NCBI RefSeq assembly: GCF_007655005.1
Contig: NZ_SZVW01000012.1
Span: forward strand, 62,001 to 126,000
From: Streptomyces tibetensis
GTDB lineage: Bacteria > Actinomycetota > Actinomycetes > Streptomycetales > Streptomycetaceae
Length of the DNA stretch: 64,000 nt
Direction: 5' to 3'
Every line of letters begins with the position of its first letter. The first letter of the stretch is position 1. A program made the translations under genes and the position numbers. Positions 42,066 through 51,008 of this stretch are shown here, one piece after another. The notes below the pieces were generated by a model. It was not told the origin of the DNA, made no database searches, and saw nothing but the letters and a program-made list of their open reading frames with translations.

Positions 42066-43265
42066 TCACTCTCCGATAAGGGCGTCGACGAACGCCTCCG
42101 GCTCGAACGGCGCCAGGTCGTCCGCGCCCTCGCCGAGGCCGACGAGCTTGACCGGAACACCCAGCTCGCGCTGGACCGCGACCACGATGCCGCCCTTGGC
42201 CGTGCCGTCGAGCTTGGTGAGCACGATGCCGGTGATGTCGACGACCTCGGAGAAGACCCGGGCCTGCACCAGGCCGTTCTGTCCGGTGGTGGCGTCCAGG
42301 ACGAGCAGCACCTCGTCGACCGGGGCCTGCTTCTCCACGACCCGCTTGACCTTGCCGAGCTCGTCCATGAGTCCGGTCTTGGTGTGCAGGCGGCCGGCGG
42401 TGTCGATGAGCACGACGTTCGCACCCGTCTCCTTGCCCTCCTTGACCGCGTCGAAGGCCACGGAGGCCGGGTCGCCGCCCTCCGGTCCGCGCACGGTGTG
42501 GGCGCCGACGCGCTCGCCCCAGGTCTGGAGCTGGTCGGCGGCGGCGGCGCGGAAGGTGTCGGCGGCGCCGAGCACGACGCTCTGCCCGTCGGCCACCAGG
42601 ACGCGGGCGAGCTTGCCGGTGGTGGTGGTCTTGCCGGTGCCGTTGACGCCGACGACCATGACGATGCCCGGCTTGCGGTCCTCCGGCTCGGTCTTGACCA
42701 CGCGGTCCATGTCGGGGCCGACCAGCGTGACCAGTTCCTCGCGGAGCAGGGTGCGCAGTTCCTCGGGGGTGCGGGTGCCGAGCACCTTCACCCGCTCGCG
42801 CAGCCGCTCGACCAGTTCCTGGGTGGGCTGCACGCCGACGTCCGCGGTGAGCAGCGTGTCCTCGATCTCCTCCCAGGTGTCCTCGTCGAGATGCTCGCGC
42901 GACAGCAGGGTGAGCAGCCCCTTGCCGAGGGCGTTCTGCGAGCGGGAGAGCCGGGTCCGCAGCCGCACCAGGCGGCCGGCGGTCGGTTCCGGGATCTCGA
43001 TCTGGGGAGCTTCGGCGGGCGGCTCCTCGACTACGACCGGAGCCGAGCCGTCCGGGAGATCCACCTCCTCGATGGTGCGCCGCGGTTCCTCCCGCGGCGT
43101 CTCGGCCTCGTCGCCGACGTGCGGCTCGGCCGGTGGGGCGGTGATGTCGGGCGCTGCGGGCGGGGGCGGGGGCAGCTGCTTCTTGCGCCGGCTGCCGACG
43201 ATGAGCCCGCCGAGCGCGCCGAGCACGACCACGGCGATGACTACAGCAAGGATGACGATGTCCAT
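42066..43265 (-). CDS. ftsY: Signal recognition particle receptor FtsY
   Basis: A 399-residue SRP receptor GTPase. It begins with one membrane segment (VILAVVIAVVVLGALGGLIV), then an acidic/Pro-rich A domain. The NG domain has GVNGTGKTTTTGKLARVL, DTAGRLHTKTGL and TKLDGTAKGG. The membrane segment at the N-terminus is an actinobacterial feature. An upstream ATG at 43286 would add seven residues. Confidence 0.96.
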   Translation of the reverse strand: MDIVILAVVIAVVVLGALGGLIVGSRRKKQLPPPPPAAPDITAPPAEPHVGDEAETPREEPRRTIEEVDLPDGSAPVVVEEPPAEAPQIEIPEPTAGRLVRLRTRLSRSQNALGKGLLTLLSREHLDEDTWEEIEDTLLTADVGVQPTQELVERLRERVKVLGTRTPEELRTLLREELVTLVGPDMDRVVKTEPEDRKPGIVMVVGVNGTGKTTTTGKLARVLVADGQSVVLGAADTFRAAAADQLQTWGERVGAHTVRGPEGGDPASVAFDAVKEGKETGANVVLIDTAGRLHTKTGLMDELGKVKRVVEKQAPVDEVLLVLDATTGQNGLVQARVFSEVVDITGIVLTKLDGTAKGGIVVAVQRELGVPVKLVGLGEGADDLAPFEPEAFVDALIGE

Positions 43266-43416
43266 AACGGGTCCAGTATCAGTCATGGGCCCCCGGGTCA
43301 CCCCGCTCACACCGCCCCGCCGGGCCGGGCGCCGCCGGATCTCCACACCCCTGGATGTCTGACGCATCGTCAGCTAACGTCCCCCGGACACCCGCCCGGC
43401 GGAGGGAGACGCCCCC

Positions 43417-44388
43417 ATGCCCGTCACGGTCGTACGCTTCAACCTCGTCGCTCCCGGGGCGACGCCCGCCCAGCTCGGTGCCCGCTACCGGGCGGCCCTG
43501 GAGATGGCCGCGTACGCCGACGACCGGGGTGTGAGCACGGTGCAGACGGAGGAACACCATGGGGCGGACAACAACTGGCTGCCGTCGCCGTTCGCCTTCG
43601 CGGGGGCCGTCTTCGGTGCGACCCGGCGTGTCGCGGTCACCGTCTCGGCGATCATCGGCCCGCTGCACGACCCGCTGCGGCTGGCCGAGGAGATCGCCGT
43701 GCTGGACCTGCTGAGCGGCGGGCGGCTGGTGACGGTCGCCGGGATCGGGTACCGGCCGCAGGAGTACGAGCTGTTCGGGGTGGACTTCGCTCGGCGCGGG
43801 AGACTCCAGGACGAGCTGCTGGAGACACTGCTGGCGGCCTGGACGGGCGAGCCCTTCTCCTACCGGGGCCGCACGGTCCGCGTCACCCCGCGTCCGTGCA
43901 CCGAACCGCACCCGCTGCTCCTGGTCGGGGGCTCGTCCCGGGCAGCGGCCCGCCGCGCCGCCCGGCTCGGACTGCCCTTCTTCCCCAGCGCCCACCTGCC
44001 GGAGCTGGAGGCGTACTACAAGGAACTGCTCGTCGAGTACGGCACCGAGGGCTGGGTGATGATGCCCGCCGCCGAGACGCCCCTGCTGCACGTGGCGGAG
44101 GATCCGGACCGTGCCTGGGCGCAGTACGGGCGGCACTTCCTGCACGAGGCGCGGACGTACGCCTCCTGGCAGCCGGGCGGGATGCGCTCGGCGGTGAAGT
44201 CGGCCGCGGCGACGGTCGAGGAGCTGCGCGCGGAGGGCGTGTACCGGATCCTCACCCCGGAGGCGTGCGTGGCGCTGGGGCTGGAGTCCTGTGTCCTGCA
44301 TCCGCTGGCGGGCGGGATGCCGGTGGAGGAGGGGTGGCGGAGCCTGCAGCTGTTCTGCGAGCGGGTGCTGCCGGGCCTGGATCGCTGA
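43417..44388 (+). CDS. LLM-class flavin-dependent oxidoreductase
   Basis: A 323-residue luciferase-like monooxygenase of the bacterial LLM family using reduced F420 or FMN. GVSTVQTEEHHGADN and VAVTVSAIIGPLHDPLRLAE then GGRLVTVAGIGYRPQEY are the typical barrel segments. LLLVGGSSRAAARRAARLG is the phosphate-binding part. The cofactor and substrate cannot be told apart by eye. It is a single gene between ftsY and the glcP terminator. Confidence 0.9.
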   Translation: MPVTVVRFNLVAPGATPAQLGARYRAALEMAAYADDRGVSTVQTEEHHGADNNWLPSPFAFAGAVFGATRRVAVTVSAIIGPLHDPLRLAEEIAVLDLLSGGRLVTVAGIGYRPQEYELFGVDFARRGRLQDELLETLLAAWTGEPFSYRGRTVRVTPRPCTEPHPLLLVGGSSRAAARRAARLGLPFFPSAHLPELEAYYKELLVEYGTEGWVMMPAAETPLLHVAEDPDRAWAQYGRHFLHEARTYASWQPGGMRSAVKSAAATVEELRAEGVYRILTPEACVALGLESCVLHPLAGGMPVEEGWRSLQLFCERVLPGLDR

Positions 44389-44423
44389 CGTCGGCCGGAG
44401 GTCGAAGTCCGGTGCACGACAGA

Positions 44424-44464
44424 CCGCCGCCCCGGCTCGGGCAGTGACCGAACCGGGGCGGCGG
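44424..44464. terminator. Bidirectional terminator LLM gene / glcP
   Basis: Arms of 17 bases (CCGCCGCCCCGGCTCGG and its near-complement, one mismatch) close on a 7-base loop between convergent genes. Confidence 0.8.
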
Positions 44465-44524
44465 CGGGTTACGGGGAGAGGGGCAGCGGGGACTTGGCCC
44501 TTCCCCCCGAGTCGCGGGAGGGGT

Positions 44525-45943
44525 CTAGCCCATCTCCTCCAGGGCCTTGCCCTTCGTCTCCTTGACGAACTTCAGGACGAACGGGATCGAGAGCGCGGCG
44601 AACGCGGTGTAGATCACGTAGGTCACGGAGAGGTTCCAGTCGGCCAGCGACGGGAAGCTCGCGGTGATGGCCCAGTTGGCGATCCACTGCGCGGCGGCGG
44701 CCACGCCCAGGGCGGCGGCCCGGATCCGGTTCGGGAACATCTCGCCGAGCATGACCCAGACGACCACACCCCAGGACAGGGCGAAGAAGAGGACGAAGAC
44801 GTGCGCGGCGATCAGGGCGATCCAGCCCTGCGTGGCCGGCAGCTTGCCGTCCACGAGGTGGTGGGAGAACGCCCAGGCCTCCAGGGCCAGGCCGACGACC
44901 ATGCCGACCGAGCCGATGATCGCGAGCGGCCTGCGGCCGATGCGGTCGACGAAGATCATCGCGATGACGGTGCCGACGATGTTGATGATCGACGTGGTGA
45001 AGGAGTAGAAGAACGAGTCGGCGGGGTCGACGCCGACCGACTGCCACAGCGTCGCGGAGTAGTAGAACGCGACGTTGATGCCGACGAACTGCTGGAAGAC
45101 CGACAGGCCGATGCCGATCCAGACGATCGGCTTGAAGAAGAAGCCGCCGCCGAGCAGGTCCTTGAAGCTCGACTTGTGCTCGCTCTGCATGGCGCCCTCG
45201 ATCTCGGCGACACGGGCGTTCAGGTCGACGTCCTTGCCCTCGACCTCGGCGAGGATCTCCCGGGCGCGCTCGTGCTTGCCGACGGAGATCAGGAAGCGCG
45301 GGGACTCGGGGATGGCGAAGGAGAGCAGGCCGTAGAGGACGGCCGGGACGACCATGACGCCGAGCATGACCTGCCAGGCCTCCAGGCCCATCAGCTTGCC
45401 GCGCTGGTCACCACCGGCGGCGTTCAGCAGACCCCAGTTGACCAGCTGCGACACGGCGATGCCGATGACGATCGCGGCCTGCTGGAAGGAGCCGAGCCGG
45501 CCGCGATAGGCGGGCGGGGCGACCTCGGCGATGTAGGCCGGGCCGATCACGGAGGCCATGCCGATGGCGAAGCCGCCGACGACACGCCAGAAGGCGAGGT
45601 CCCACAGCGCGAAGGGCACCGCGGAGCCGACGGCGCTGACGGTGAAGAGGGCCGCCGCGATCTGCATGCACCGGATGCGGCCGATGCGGTCGGCTATGCG
45701 GCCGGCGGTCGCTGCGCCGACGGCGCAGCCGATGAGGGCGATGGCGATGACCTGGGCGAGGGCCGCGGAGCCCACGTCGTAGCGGTCACGGATGGCCTCG
45801 ACGGCGCCGTTGATCACGGAGCTGTCGTAGCCGAAGAGGAAACCGCCCATCGCTGCTGCCGCCGCGATGAAGATGACGTGCCCGAGATGATCGGGGTGAG
45901 CCGTCCTGGCTCCTGACTGGGGTGCCTGCGCTGTGCTGGTCAC
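44525..45943 (-). CDS. glcP: Glucose/sugar:proton symporter GlcP
   Basis: A 472-residue major facilitator of the sugar porter family with 12 membrane segments. GRIADRIGRIRCMQ and VDRIGRRPLAIIG are the D-R-x-G-R-R loops, and IPESPRFLISVGKHERAREI is the PESPR signature. QQFVGINVAFYYSATLW binds sugar. It is near-identical in layout to the main glucose permease of S. coelicolor, needed for carbon catabolite repression. GTG at 45943 follows GAGGAG by about six bases. Two operator-like dyads lie upstream. Confidence 0.95.
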   Translation of the reverse strand: MTSTAQAPQSGARTAHPDHLGHVIFIAAAAAMGGFLFGYDSSVINGAVEAIRDRYDVGSAALAQVIAIALIGCAVGAATAGRIADRIGRIRCMQIAAALFTVSAVGSAVPFALWDLAFWRVVGGFAIGMASVIGPAYIAEVAPPAYRGRLGSFQQAAIVIGIAVSQLVNWGLLNAAGGDQRGKLMGLEAWQVMLGVMVVPAVLYGLLSFAIPESPRFLISVGKHERAREILAEVEGKDVDLNARVAEIEGAMQSEHKSSFKDLLGGGFFFKPIVWIGIGLSVFQQFVGINVAFYYSATLWQSVGVDPADSFFYSFTTSIINIVGTVIAMIFVDRIGRRPLAIIGSVGMVVGLALEAWAFSHHLVDGKLPATQGWIALIAAHVFVLFFALSWGVVVWVMLGEMFPNRIRAAALGVAAAAQWIANWAITASFPSLADWNLSVTYVIYTAFAALSIPFVLKFVKETKGKALEEMG

Positions 45944-46000
45944 GTGTACTCCTCGGGCCACCGGCAACGCTGCCGGAGGGGATCAGCCCTTCGAGGTGCC

Positions 46001-46127
46001 ACCTGAAGGTACCTGAAGGTAAAAGGAACGTTGCCGAGACTATGCCTTCAAGTTTCGAAGTCAATAGGTCAGCGACTGAGAATCTGAGGCAGGAATGTGG
46101 GGGCAATGTGTTCAAGTGTTGAAGTCA
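46001..46127 (-). promoter_or_regulatory. glcP: glcP promoter with paired operator-like dyads
   Basis: A candidate minus-strand promoter has TTGACT (46064-46059), a 16-base spacer and TAGTCT (46042-46037). The spacer holds TTCAAGTTTCGAAGTCA at 46047-46063. A second copy at 46111-46127 matches at 15 of 17 positions and contains a TTCAA-N3-TTGAA dyad. Two direct copies of ACCTGAAGGT lie downstream at 46001-46020. A regulator bound there would block RNA polymerase; its identity is unknown. Confidence 0.55.
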
Positions 46128-46166
46128 TGAAGAGGCGCAGGTGAGGCCGGTGTAACGCACACGCAT

Positions 46167-49100
46167 CTAGCGGAGACGCTGGCTGATGACCTTCGACACA
46201 CCGTCGCCCTGCATGGAGACGCCGTACAGCGCGTCGGCGACCTCCATGGTGCGCTTCTGGTGGGTGATCACGATCAGCTGGGAGGCTTCCTGGAGCTCCT
46301 GCATGATCCGGATGAGGCGCTGGAGGTTGGTGTCGTCGAGGGCGGCCTCGACCTCGTCCATGACGTAGAACGGGCTGGGCCGTGCCTTGAAGATCGACAC
46401 GAGCATCGCCACCGCGGTCAGCGACCGCTCCCCGCCCGAGAGCAGCGACAGCCTCTTGACCTTCTTGCCCGGCGGGCGCGCCTCGACGTCCACGCCCGTG
46501 GTGAGCATGTTGTCGGGGTCGGTGAGGATCAGCCGCCCCTCGCCCCCGGGGAACAGCCGGCTGAAGACGCCCTCGAACTCCCGGGCCGTGTCCCGGAAGG
46601 CCTCGGTGAAGACCTGCTCGACGCGCTCGTCGACCTCCTTCACCACCTGCAGGAGATCGGCCCGCGTCTTCTTCAGGTCCTCGAGCTGCTCGCTGAGGAA
46701 CTGGTGGCGTTCCTCCAGTGCCGCGAACTCCTCCAGGGCGAGCGGGTTCACCTTGCCGAGCTGCTGGTAGGCACGCTCGGCGGCCTTCAGCCGCTTCTCC
46801 TGCTCGGCCCGGAGATACGGCTTGGGCCGGTTGCGGGGGTGCTCCGGGTCCTCCGGCAGCTCCTCACCCTCGGCGGGGGGCGAGGGCGGCACGAGCTGGT
46901 GTGGTCCGTACTCCGCCACCAGCCCGGCCGGTTCGACACCCAGCTCCTCCAGCGCCTTGGTCTCCAACTGCTCGATGCGCAGCCGCTTCTCGGCGCCGAG
47001 TACCTCGCCACGGTGGACCGAATCCGTCAACTTGTCGAGCTCGCCTTTGAGATCACGCCCCTCGGTGCGGGCGCGGGCGAGTTCCTGCTCGCGGCGGGCC
47101 TTCGCGGCCTCGGCGGCGGTGCGCTCCTCGTCGGCGCGGGCCAGGGAGACCTCGACGTGCGCGAGCAGCTGCCGGGCACCGGAGCCGACGGCCTCGGCGA
47201 CGGCCGCCTCGTGCCGCAGCCGGGCCCGTCGCTGCTCGGCACGCGCGCGTGCCTCGCGCTCCGCGCGCGCGGCCCGGTCCAGGGAGTCGGCCCGCCCGGC
47301 CAGCGCTTTGACCCGTTCCTCGTGCGTACGGGCCTGGAGCCGGGCCTCCATCTCGGTCTGGCGCGCGTTGGCACCGTCGGCGGCGAGCCGGTCCCGTGCG
47401 GAGGTGTCGGGCTCCTCCTCCATCGGCATCTCCTCGGCGACGGCGAGCCGCTCGGCGAGTTCCTCGACCTCCTGGAGCGCCTTGTCCAGGGCATCCTGCG
47501 CCCGGGCCGCCGCGGCGGCGGACCGCTCGGCCTCCCCCGCCGCGCCTCGTGCCTGCCCGGCGAGGCGGCCGAGCTGCTGGGCGACGGCCGACCTCTCCCG
47601 GTCGCCGGCCCGGCGCCGCTCCCCCAGCTCCTCGACCAGGGCGGCACATTCCCTGCGCCTGTCGACCGCCGCGTGCTGCGTCTCGGTGAGCGCCTCGCAG
47701 CGGACGGCCAGCTCCTCCAGCTCGGCGGCGGCCTCGTCGACGGAGGCCTGGACTTCGAGGAGGCTGGGGGCGCCGGCGGAGCCGCCGTGGGCGAAGTGGG
47801 CGCCCAGCAGATCGCCTTCGGCGGTGACCGCGGTGAGGTGGGGGTGGCTGTATACGAGGTCTTCGGCGTCTTCGAGGGTGCCGACGACGACGATTCCGTG
47901 GAGCAGCCGGCGGACGGCCGGCATCAGGTCGGAGGGGCCGCGGACCAGGTCCGCGGCGTAGGTGTGGCGGGCGTCTGCAGGGCCGTTGTGGCTGGTCGCG
48001 CCCCGCGGCGGAGCCGCAGATCCACACAGCCCCGCGCCCCTGAGGGCGTCATCTCCTGCCAGGAGAAGGGTGGCCCTGCCCCCGTCCTGTTTGCGGAGGA
48101 GCCGGATCGCGTCGGCCGCGGACGCCGGGGACGTGACCGCGATGGCGTCCGCCGCCGCCCCGAACGCGGCGGCCAGGGCGACCTCGTGGCCGGAGGTCAC
48201 CGTCAGGAGCTCCGCCGCCGGGCCGAGCAGGCCGGAGATGCGGTCCTTCGCCGCGAGCAGTATTCCGGTGCCGTCCTTGCGGCGCAGGCCCATAGCCAGG
48301 GCCTCGTGGCGGGCCTGGGTGGCGGCCCGCTTCCGTTCCGCCTGGGTGGCGGCCTCCCGGGCGGCCGTGAGGGCGGCCTCGGCGTCGGTGAGCTGCTGCT
48401 TGGCCGACTCGTGCTGTTCGGCGAGGTCGGCGTCGCCCGCGTCGAGGCCGTCGACCTCGGCCTTGAGGGCCTCGTACTCCTCCTGGGCGGCGACGGCACG
48501 TTCCTGCGCCTCGTCGCGGGCGGCGGCCAGGCGTTCGATCTCGGCCTGGGCGGAGGCCGCGCGGGAGCGGGCGGCGTTGACCTGGCCGCTGAGGCGGGCG
48601 AGGCCCTCACGCCGGTCGGCGATGGCACGGGCGGCGTCCTTCAGGCGCCGTTCCTCCTGGGTCAGCGCGCGCTCCAGCTCGGCGCGGTGGGCGACCGTGT
48701 CCTCCAGGGCGCGTTCGGCCGCCTCCAGGGCCGCCTCCAGCTCGGCCTCCTGCTCACGGATCCGGGCGGCCTCGCGCTCCATGTCCTCCGGGTCGCGTCC
48801 GCGGCGCTCCTCGGGGGGCGCCGAGGTGGCGCTCTTCACCCGGGCGTCGGCCAGTGAGATGGTGCCGCGCACGCGCTCGGCGAGCTGGGAGAGCTCGTAC
48901 CAGGTCTGCTGGGCGCGCTGGAGTCGCGGCGTGAGCCGGCGGACCTCGTCCTCCAGGAGGGCCTCGCGCTGGAGCGCCTTGCGCAGCTCCTGCTCGGCGG
49001 ACTCCTTGCGCTCCTTCAGCGCGGCCTCGTCGGCGATCTCGGCCTTGAGGGCCTCCCGGAGCCGCACGAGGTCGTCGGCCAGCAGGCGCAGCCGGGCGTC

Positions 49101-49769
49101 GCGCAGGTCGGCCTGGATGACGGCGGCCCTGCGGGCGACGGCGGCCTGGCGGCCGAGGGGCTTGAGCTGGCGCCGGAGCTCGTCGGTGAGGTCCTGCACG
49201 CGCGCGAGGTTGGCCTGCATCGCGTCCAGCTTGCGCAGCGCCTTCTCCTTGCGCTTGCGGTGCTTGAGGACGCCGGCGGCCTCCTCGATGAAAGCGCGCC
49301 GGCCCATGGGGTCGGCGTGCAGCACGGAGTCGAGCTGGCCCTGCCCGACGATCACATGCATCTCGCGGCCGATGCCGGAGTCGGAGAGGAGTTCCTGAAT
49401 GTCGAGGAGACGGCAGGTGTCGCCGTTGATCTGGTACTCGCTGCCGCCGTTGCGGAACATGATCCGCGTGATGGTGACCTCGGCGTACTCGATGGGCAGG
49501 GCCCCGTCGGAGTTGTCGATGGTCAGGGACACCTCGGCGCGGCCCAGCGGAGGGCGGCCGGTGGTGCCGGCGAAGATGACGTCCTCCATCTTGCCGCCGC
49601 GCAGCGACTTGGCGCCCTGCTCGCCCATGACCCAGCTGAGCGCGTCGACGACGTTGGACTTGCCCGAGCCGTTCGGTCCGACGACGCACGTGATCCCCGG
49701 CTCGAACCGGAGGGTGGTCGCCGAGGCGAACGACTTGAACCCGCGGAGGGTCAGGGCCTTGAGGTGCAC
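46167..49769 (-). CDS. smc: Chromosome segregation protein SMC
   Basis: A 1200-residue condensin subunit that organises chromosomes, with partners ScpA/B outside this window. Walker A is VVGPNGSGKSNVVDALSWVM near residue 33. The C-terminal ABC signature is LSLLSGGERSLTAVAMLVSI and Walker B SPFYVMDEVEAALDD. Long Ala/Glu/Arg-rich coiled coils flank a hinge from about residue 500 to 680. The hinge contains an unusual run, about residues 575-600, encoded by a dispersed repeat. GTG at 49769 begins VHLKALTLRGFKSF. The extra 25 upstream codons have no homology. Confidence 0.95.
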   Translation of the reverse strand: MHLKALTLRGFKSFASATTLRFEPGITCVVGPNGSGKSNVVDALSWVMGEQGAKSLRGGKMEDVIFAGTTGRPPLGRAEVSLTIDNSDGALPIEYAEVTITRIMFRNGGSEYQINGDTCRLLDIQELLSDSGIGREMHVIVGQGQLDSVLHADPMGRRAFIEEAAGVLKHRKRKEKALRKLDAMQANLARVQDLTDELRRQLKPLGRQAAVARRAAVIQADLRDARLRLLADDLVRLREALKAEIADEAALKERKESAEQELRKALQREALLEDEVRRLTPRLQRAQQTWYELSQLAERVRGTISLADARVKSATSAPPEERRGRDPEDMEREAARIREQEAELEAALEAAERALEDTVAHRAELERALTQEERRLKDAARAIADRREGLARLSGQVNAARSRAASAQAEIERLAAARDEAQERAVAAQEEYEALKAEVDGLDAGDADLAEQHESAKQQLTDAEAALTAAREAATQAERKRAATQARHEALAMGLRRKDGTGILLAAKDRISGLLGPAAELLTVTSGHEVALAAAFGAAADAIAVTSPASAADAIRLLRKQDGGRATLLLAGDDALRGAGLCGSAAPPRGATSHNGPADARHTYAADLVRGPSDLMPAVRRLLHGIVVVGTLEDAEDLVYSHPHLTAVTAEGDLLGAHFAHGGSAGAPSLLEVQASVDEAAAELEELAVRCEALTETQHAAVDRRRECAALVEELGERRRAGDRERSAVAQQLGRLAGQARGAAGEAERSAAAAARAQDALDKALQEVEELAERLAVAEEMPMEEEPDTSARDRLAADGANARQTEMEARLQARTHEERVKALAGRADSLDRAARAEREARARAEQRRARLRHEAAVAEAVGSGARQLLAHVEVSLARADEERTAAEAAKARREQELARARTEGRDLKGELDKLTDSVHRGEVLGAEKRLRIEQLETKALEELGVEPAGLVAEYGPHQLVPPSPPAEGEELPEDPEHPRNRPKPYLRAEQEKRLKAAERAYQQLGKVNPLALEEFAALEERHQFLSEQLEDLKKTRADLLQVVKEVDERVEQVFTEAFRDTAREFEGVFSRLFPGGEGRLILTDPDNMLTTGVDVEARPPGKKVKRLSLLSGGERSLTAVAMLVSIFKARPSPFYVMDEVEAALDDTNLQRLIRIMQELQEASQLIVITHQKRTMEVADALYGVSMQGDGVSKVISQRLR
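47971..48048 (-). repeat. Dispersed Streptomyces repeat inside the smc hinge, translated in frame
   Basis: The minus strand here reads as the long form of a common intergenic Streptomyces repeat: GGGGCGCGGGGCTGTGTGGA, then TCTGCGGCTCCGCCGCG, then GGGCGCGACCAGCCACAACG. I recognise it from memory of the genus. A shorter copy lies between recG and rsmD. In smc it is read as LRGAGLCGSAAPPRGATSHN without breaking the frame. Confidence 0.75.
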
Positions 49770-49885
49770 GCCGCCGGACTCTACCGCCCGGGTGTGTCTC
49801 ACTCCATGAACCCGCGGTTTCGCCACTGAACGCGCAGGGCACATCAGACGTTAAAGACGGTGAAAGGATGCGGGGGCAAAGAAAG

Positions 49886-49911
49886 AAGGGACGCCGACAG
49901 GGGCGTCCCTT
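49886..49911 (-). terminator. Rho-independent terminator after the small coiled-coil gene
   Basis: A 10-bp stem (AAGGGACGCC with its complement) and a 6-base loop, followed on the minus strand by a T-rich CTTTCTTTG run. It ends the small gene upstream and implies that smc has its own promoter. Confidence 0.8.
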
Positions 49912-49983
49912 GCACTTCTGACAACTAGGCGGTTGTGACGGGCGTCCCAACCACTGCTGTGCTGTTGTGGAGCGATGCAGTGA

Positions 49984-50187
49984 TCAGGTGAGCGCAGGCT
50001 CCGCCTGGTGTGCGTCAACGCTCTCCATGATCCTGTCGTGAGAAGCGGCAGCCGTCAGCGCCTCGTTCTCCGCCTGGATTCGTCCGAGCTCGGATTCCAG
50101 GTCCTGGACGCGCTGCTGGAGCCGTCGCATCTCGGCGAGGAGTCGCGGGTCGGAGCCGCCGACGTAACCGAGAAGCGCCTTTGCCAT
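49984..50187 (-). CDS. Small coiled-coil protein
   Basis: A 67-residue protein, not assigned to a named family. MAKALLGYVGGSDPRLLAEM leads into a helix with heptad-like Leu spacing (RRLQQRVQDLESELGRIQAE), followed by an acidic tail. The ATG has GGAGG upstream at about ten bases. It has its own terminator and lies between smc and the acylphosphatase gene. A scaffolding or regulatory role is only a guess. Confidence 0.8.
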   Translation of the reverse strand: MAKALLGYVGGSDPRLLAEMRRLQQRVQDLESELGRIQAENEALTAAASHDRIMESVDAHQAEPALT

Positions 50188-50565
50188 GATGGATGGTCCT
50201 CCACAATGCGTGACCGACCGCTGCGGTGTGGGTCGTGAGGGATTCGCACCCGCGGTTTTGGCAGGGCCTGGAGTTGTACTGCCGTTCAGCCATGCCAAAC
50301 AGCTAAGGTGCGCGGGGCTTTCAGCGTCTCACCAAAAAGTTTGACGGTCAACACGATCACGCCCCGTATTGGAGGGCGGCCCGGGCGCGCGCGGCCTGGA
50401 ACGGCCGTACTGCGGCTTCTGCGGGGCCCTCGGGGCGTGGCGATCATCCTTGCGTGCGGAGCGTGGCAAGGCAAGCGGTTCCGGCAATCACCAGCAAGTT
50501 TCCTCTCCGGGCGACTGTCGGCACACCCCCCGGAGGCCACCTCGGGAGCCGTCCGGCGGGCGTGA
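50188..50565. other. Gap with a tRNA-like but non-cloverleaf segment
   Basis: About 380 bases between the coiled-coil gene and the acylphosphatase gene. On the minus strand, 50299 to 50231 contains GCGGGTGCGAATCCC, which resembles a T arm. A TTTGGCA/TGCCAAA pairing is also present. No acceptor stem closes around it, so I do not call a tRNA. The rest shows no gene. Confidence 0.45.
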
Positions 50566-50847
50566 TCAGCGGATGGCGAAGCCGTCGTAGCCGCCGCGTG
50601 GTGTGTCCCAGATCTCGGTGACGCCGTCCACGCGGCCGGGCGTGTCGTCGCCCTGGAGCCACTCCAGCAGGCCCTCGCAGCCCTCGCGCCCGCCCTCGGC
50701 GACCACTTGGACACGGCCGTCGCCCAAATTGAGAGCAAAGCCACTCAGGCCGCCGATCTCCAATGCCTTGGCCCGCGTGAACCAGCGGAAACCCACACCT
50801 TGGACGCGTCCACGCACCCAGGCGACCAGTCGCACATCCTCGCTCAT
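50566..50847 (-). CDS. acyP: Acylphosphatase
   Basis: A 93-residue enzyme that hydrolyses acyl phosphates. The phosphate-binding loop WVRGRVQGVGFRWFTR contains the catalytic Arg, and the Asn is in GFALNLGDGRVQVVAEG. This is the usual size for the family. It is a single gene, divergent from the CAP protein gene. Confidence 0.94.
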   Translation of the reverse strand: MSEDVRLVAWVRGRVQGVGFRWFTRAKALEIGGLSGFALNLGDGRVQVVAEGGREGCEGLLEWLQGDDTPGRVDGVTEIWDTPRGGYDGFAIR

Positions 50848-51008
50848 GACTGCAACCTAACCGCCCAAACTCTCTCCGGGCACTTCCTCCACTTGCGCCA
50901 TGCGGTACCGTCCCCCCTCAACGAATCTCATATGAAACTCACACGATCGAGTGAGTTTGGTGTTGATCTCGAGGACGAGTCGACCGCCAGGACGAGGAAG
51001 GCCAGGAC

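Noticed and set aside
46260..48857. 865-residue plus-strand frame opposite smc
   Set aside because: Leu/Gly/Val shadow of the Smc coiled coils with no start context or homology.
50231..50299. A functional tRNA gene
   Set aside because: The T arm looks right, but no 7-bp acceptor stem or 5-bp anticodon stem can be formed around it.
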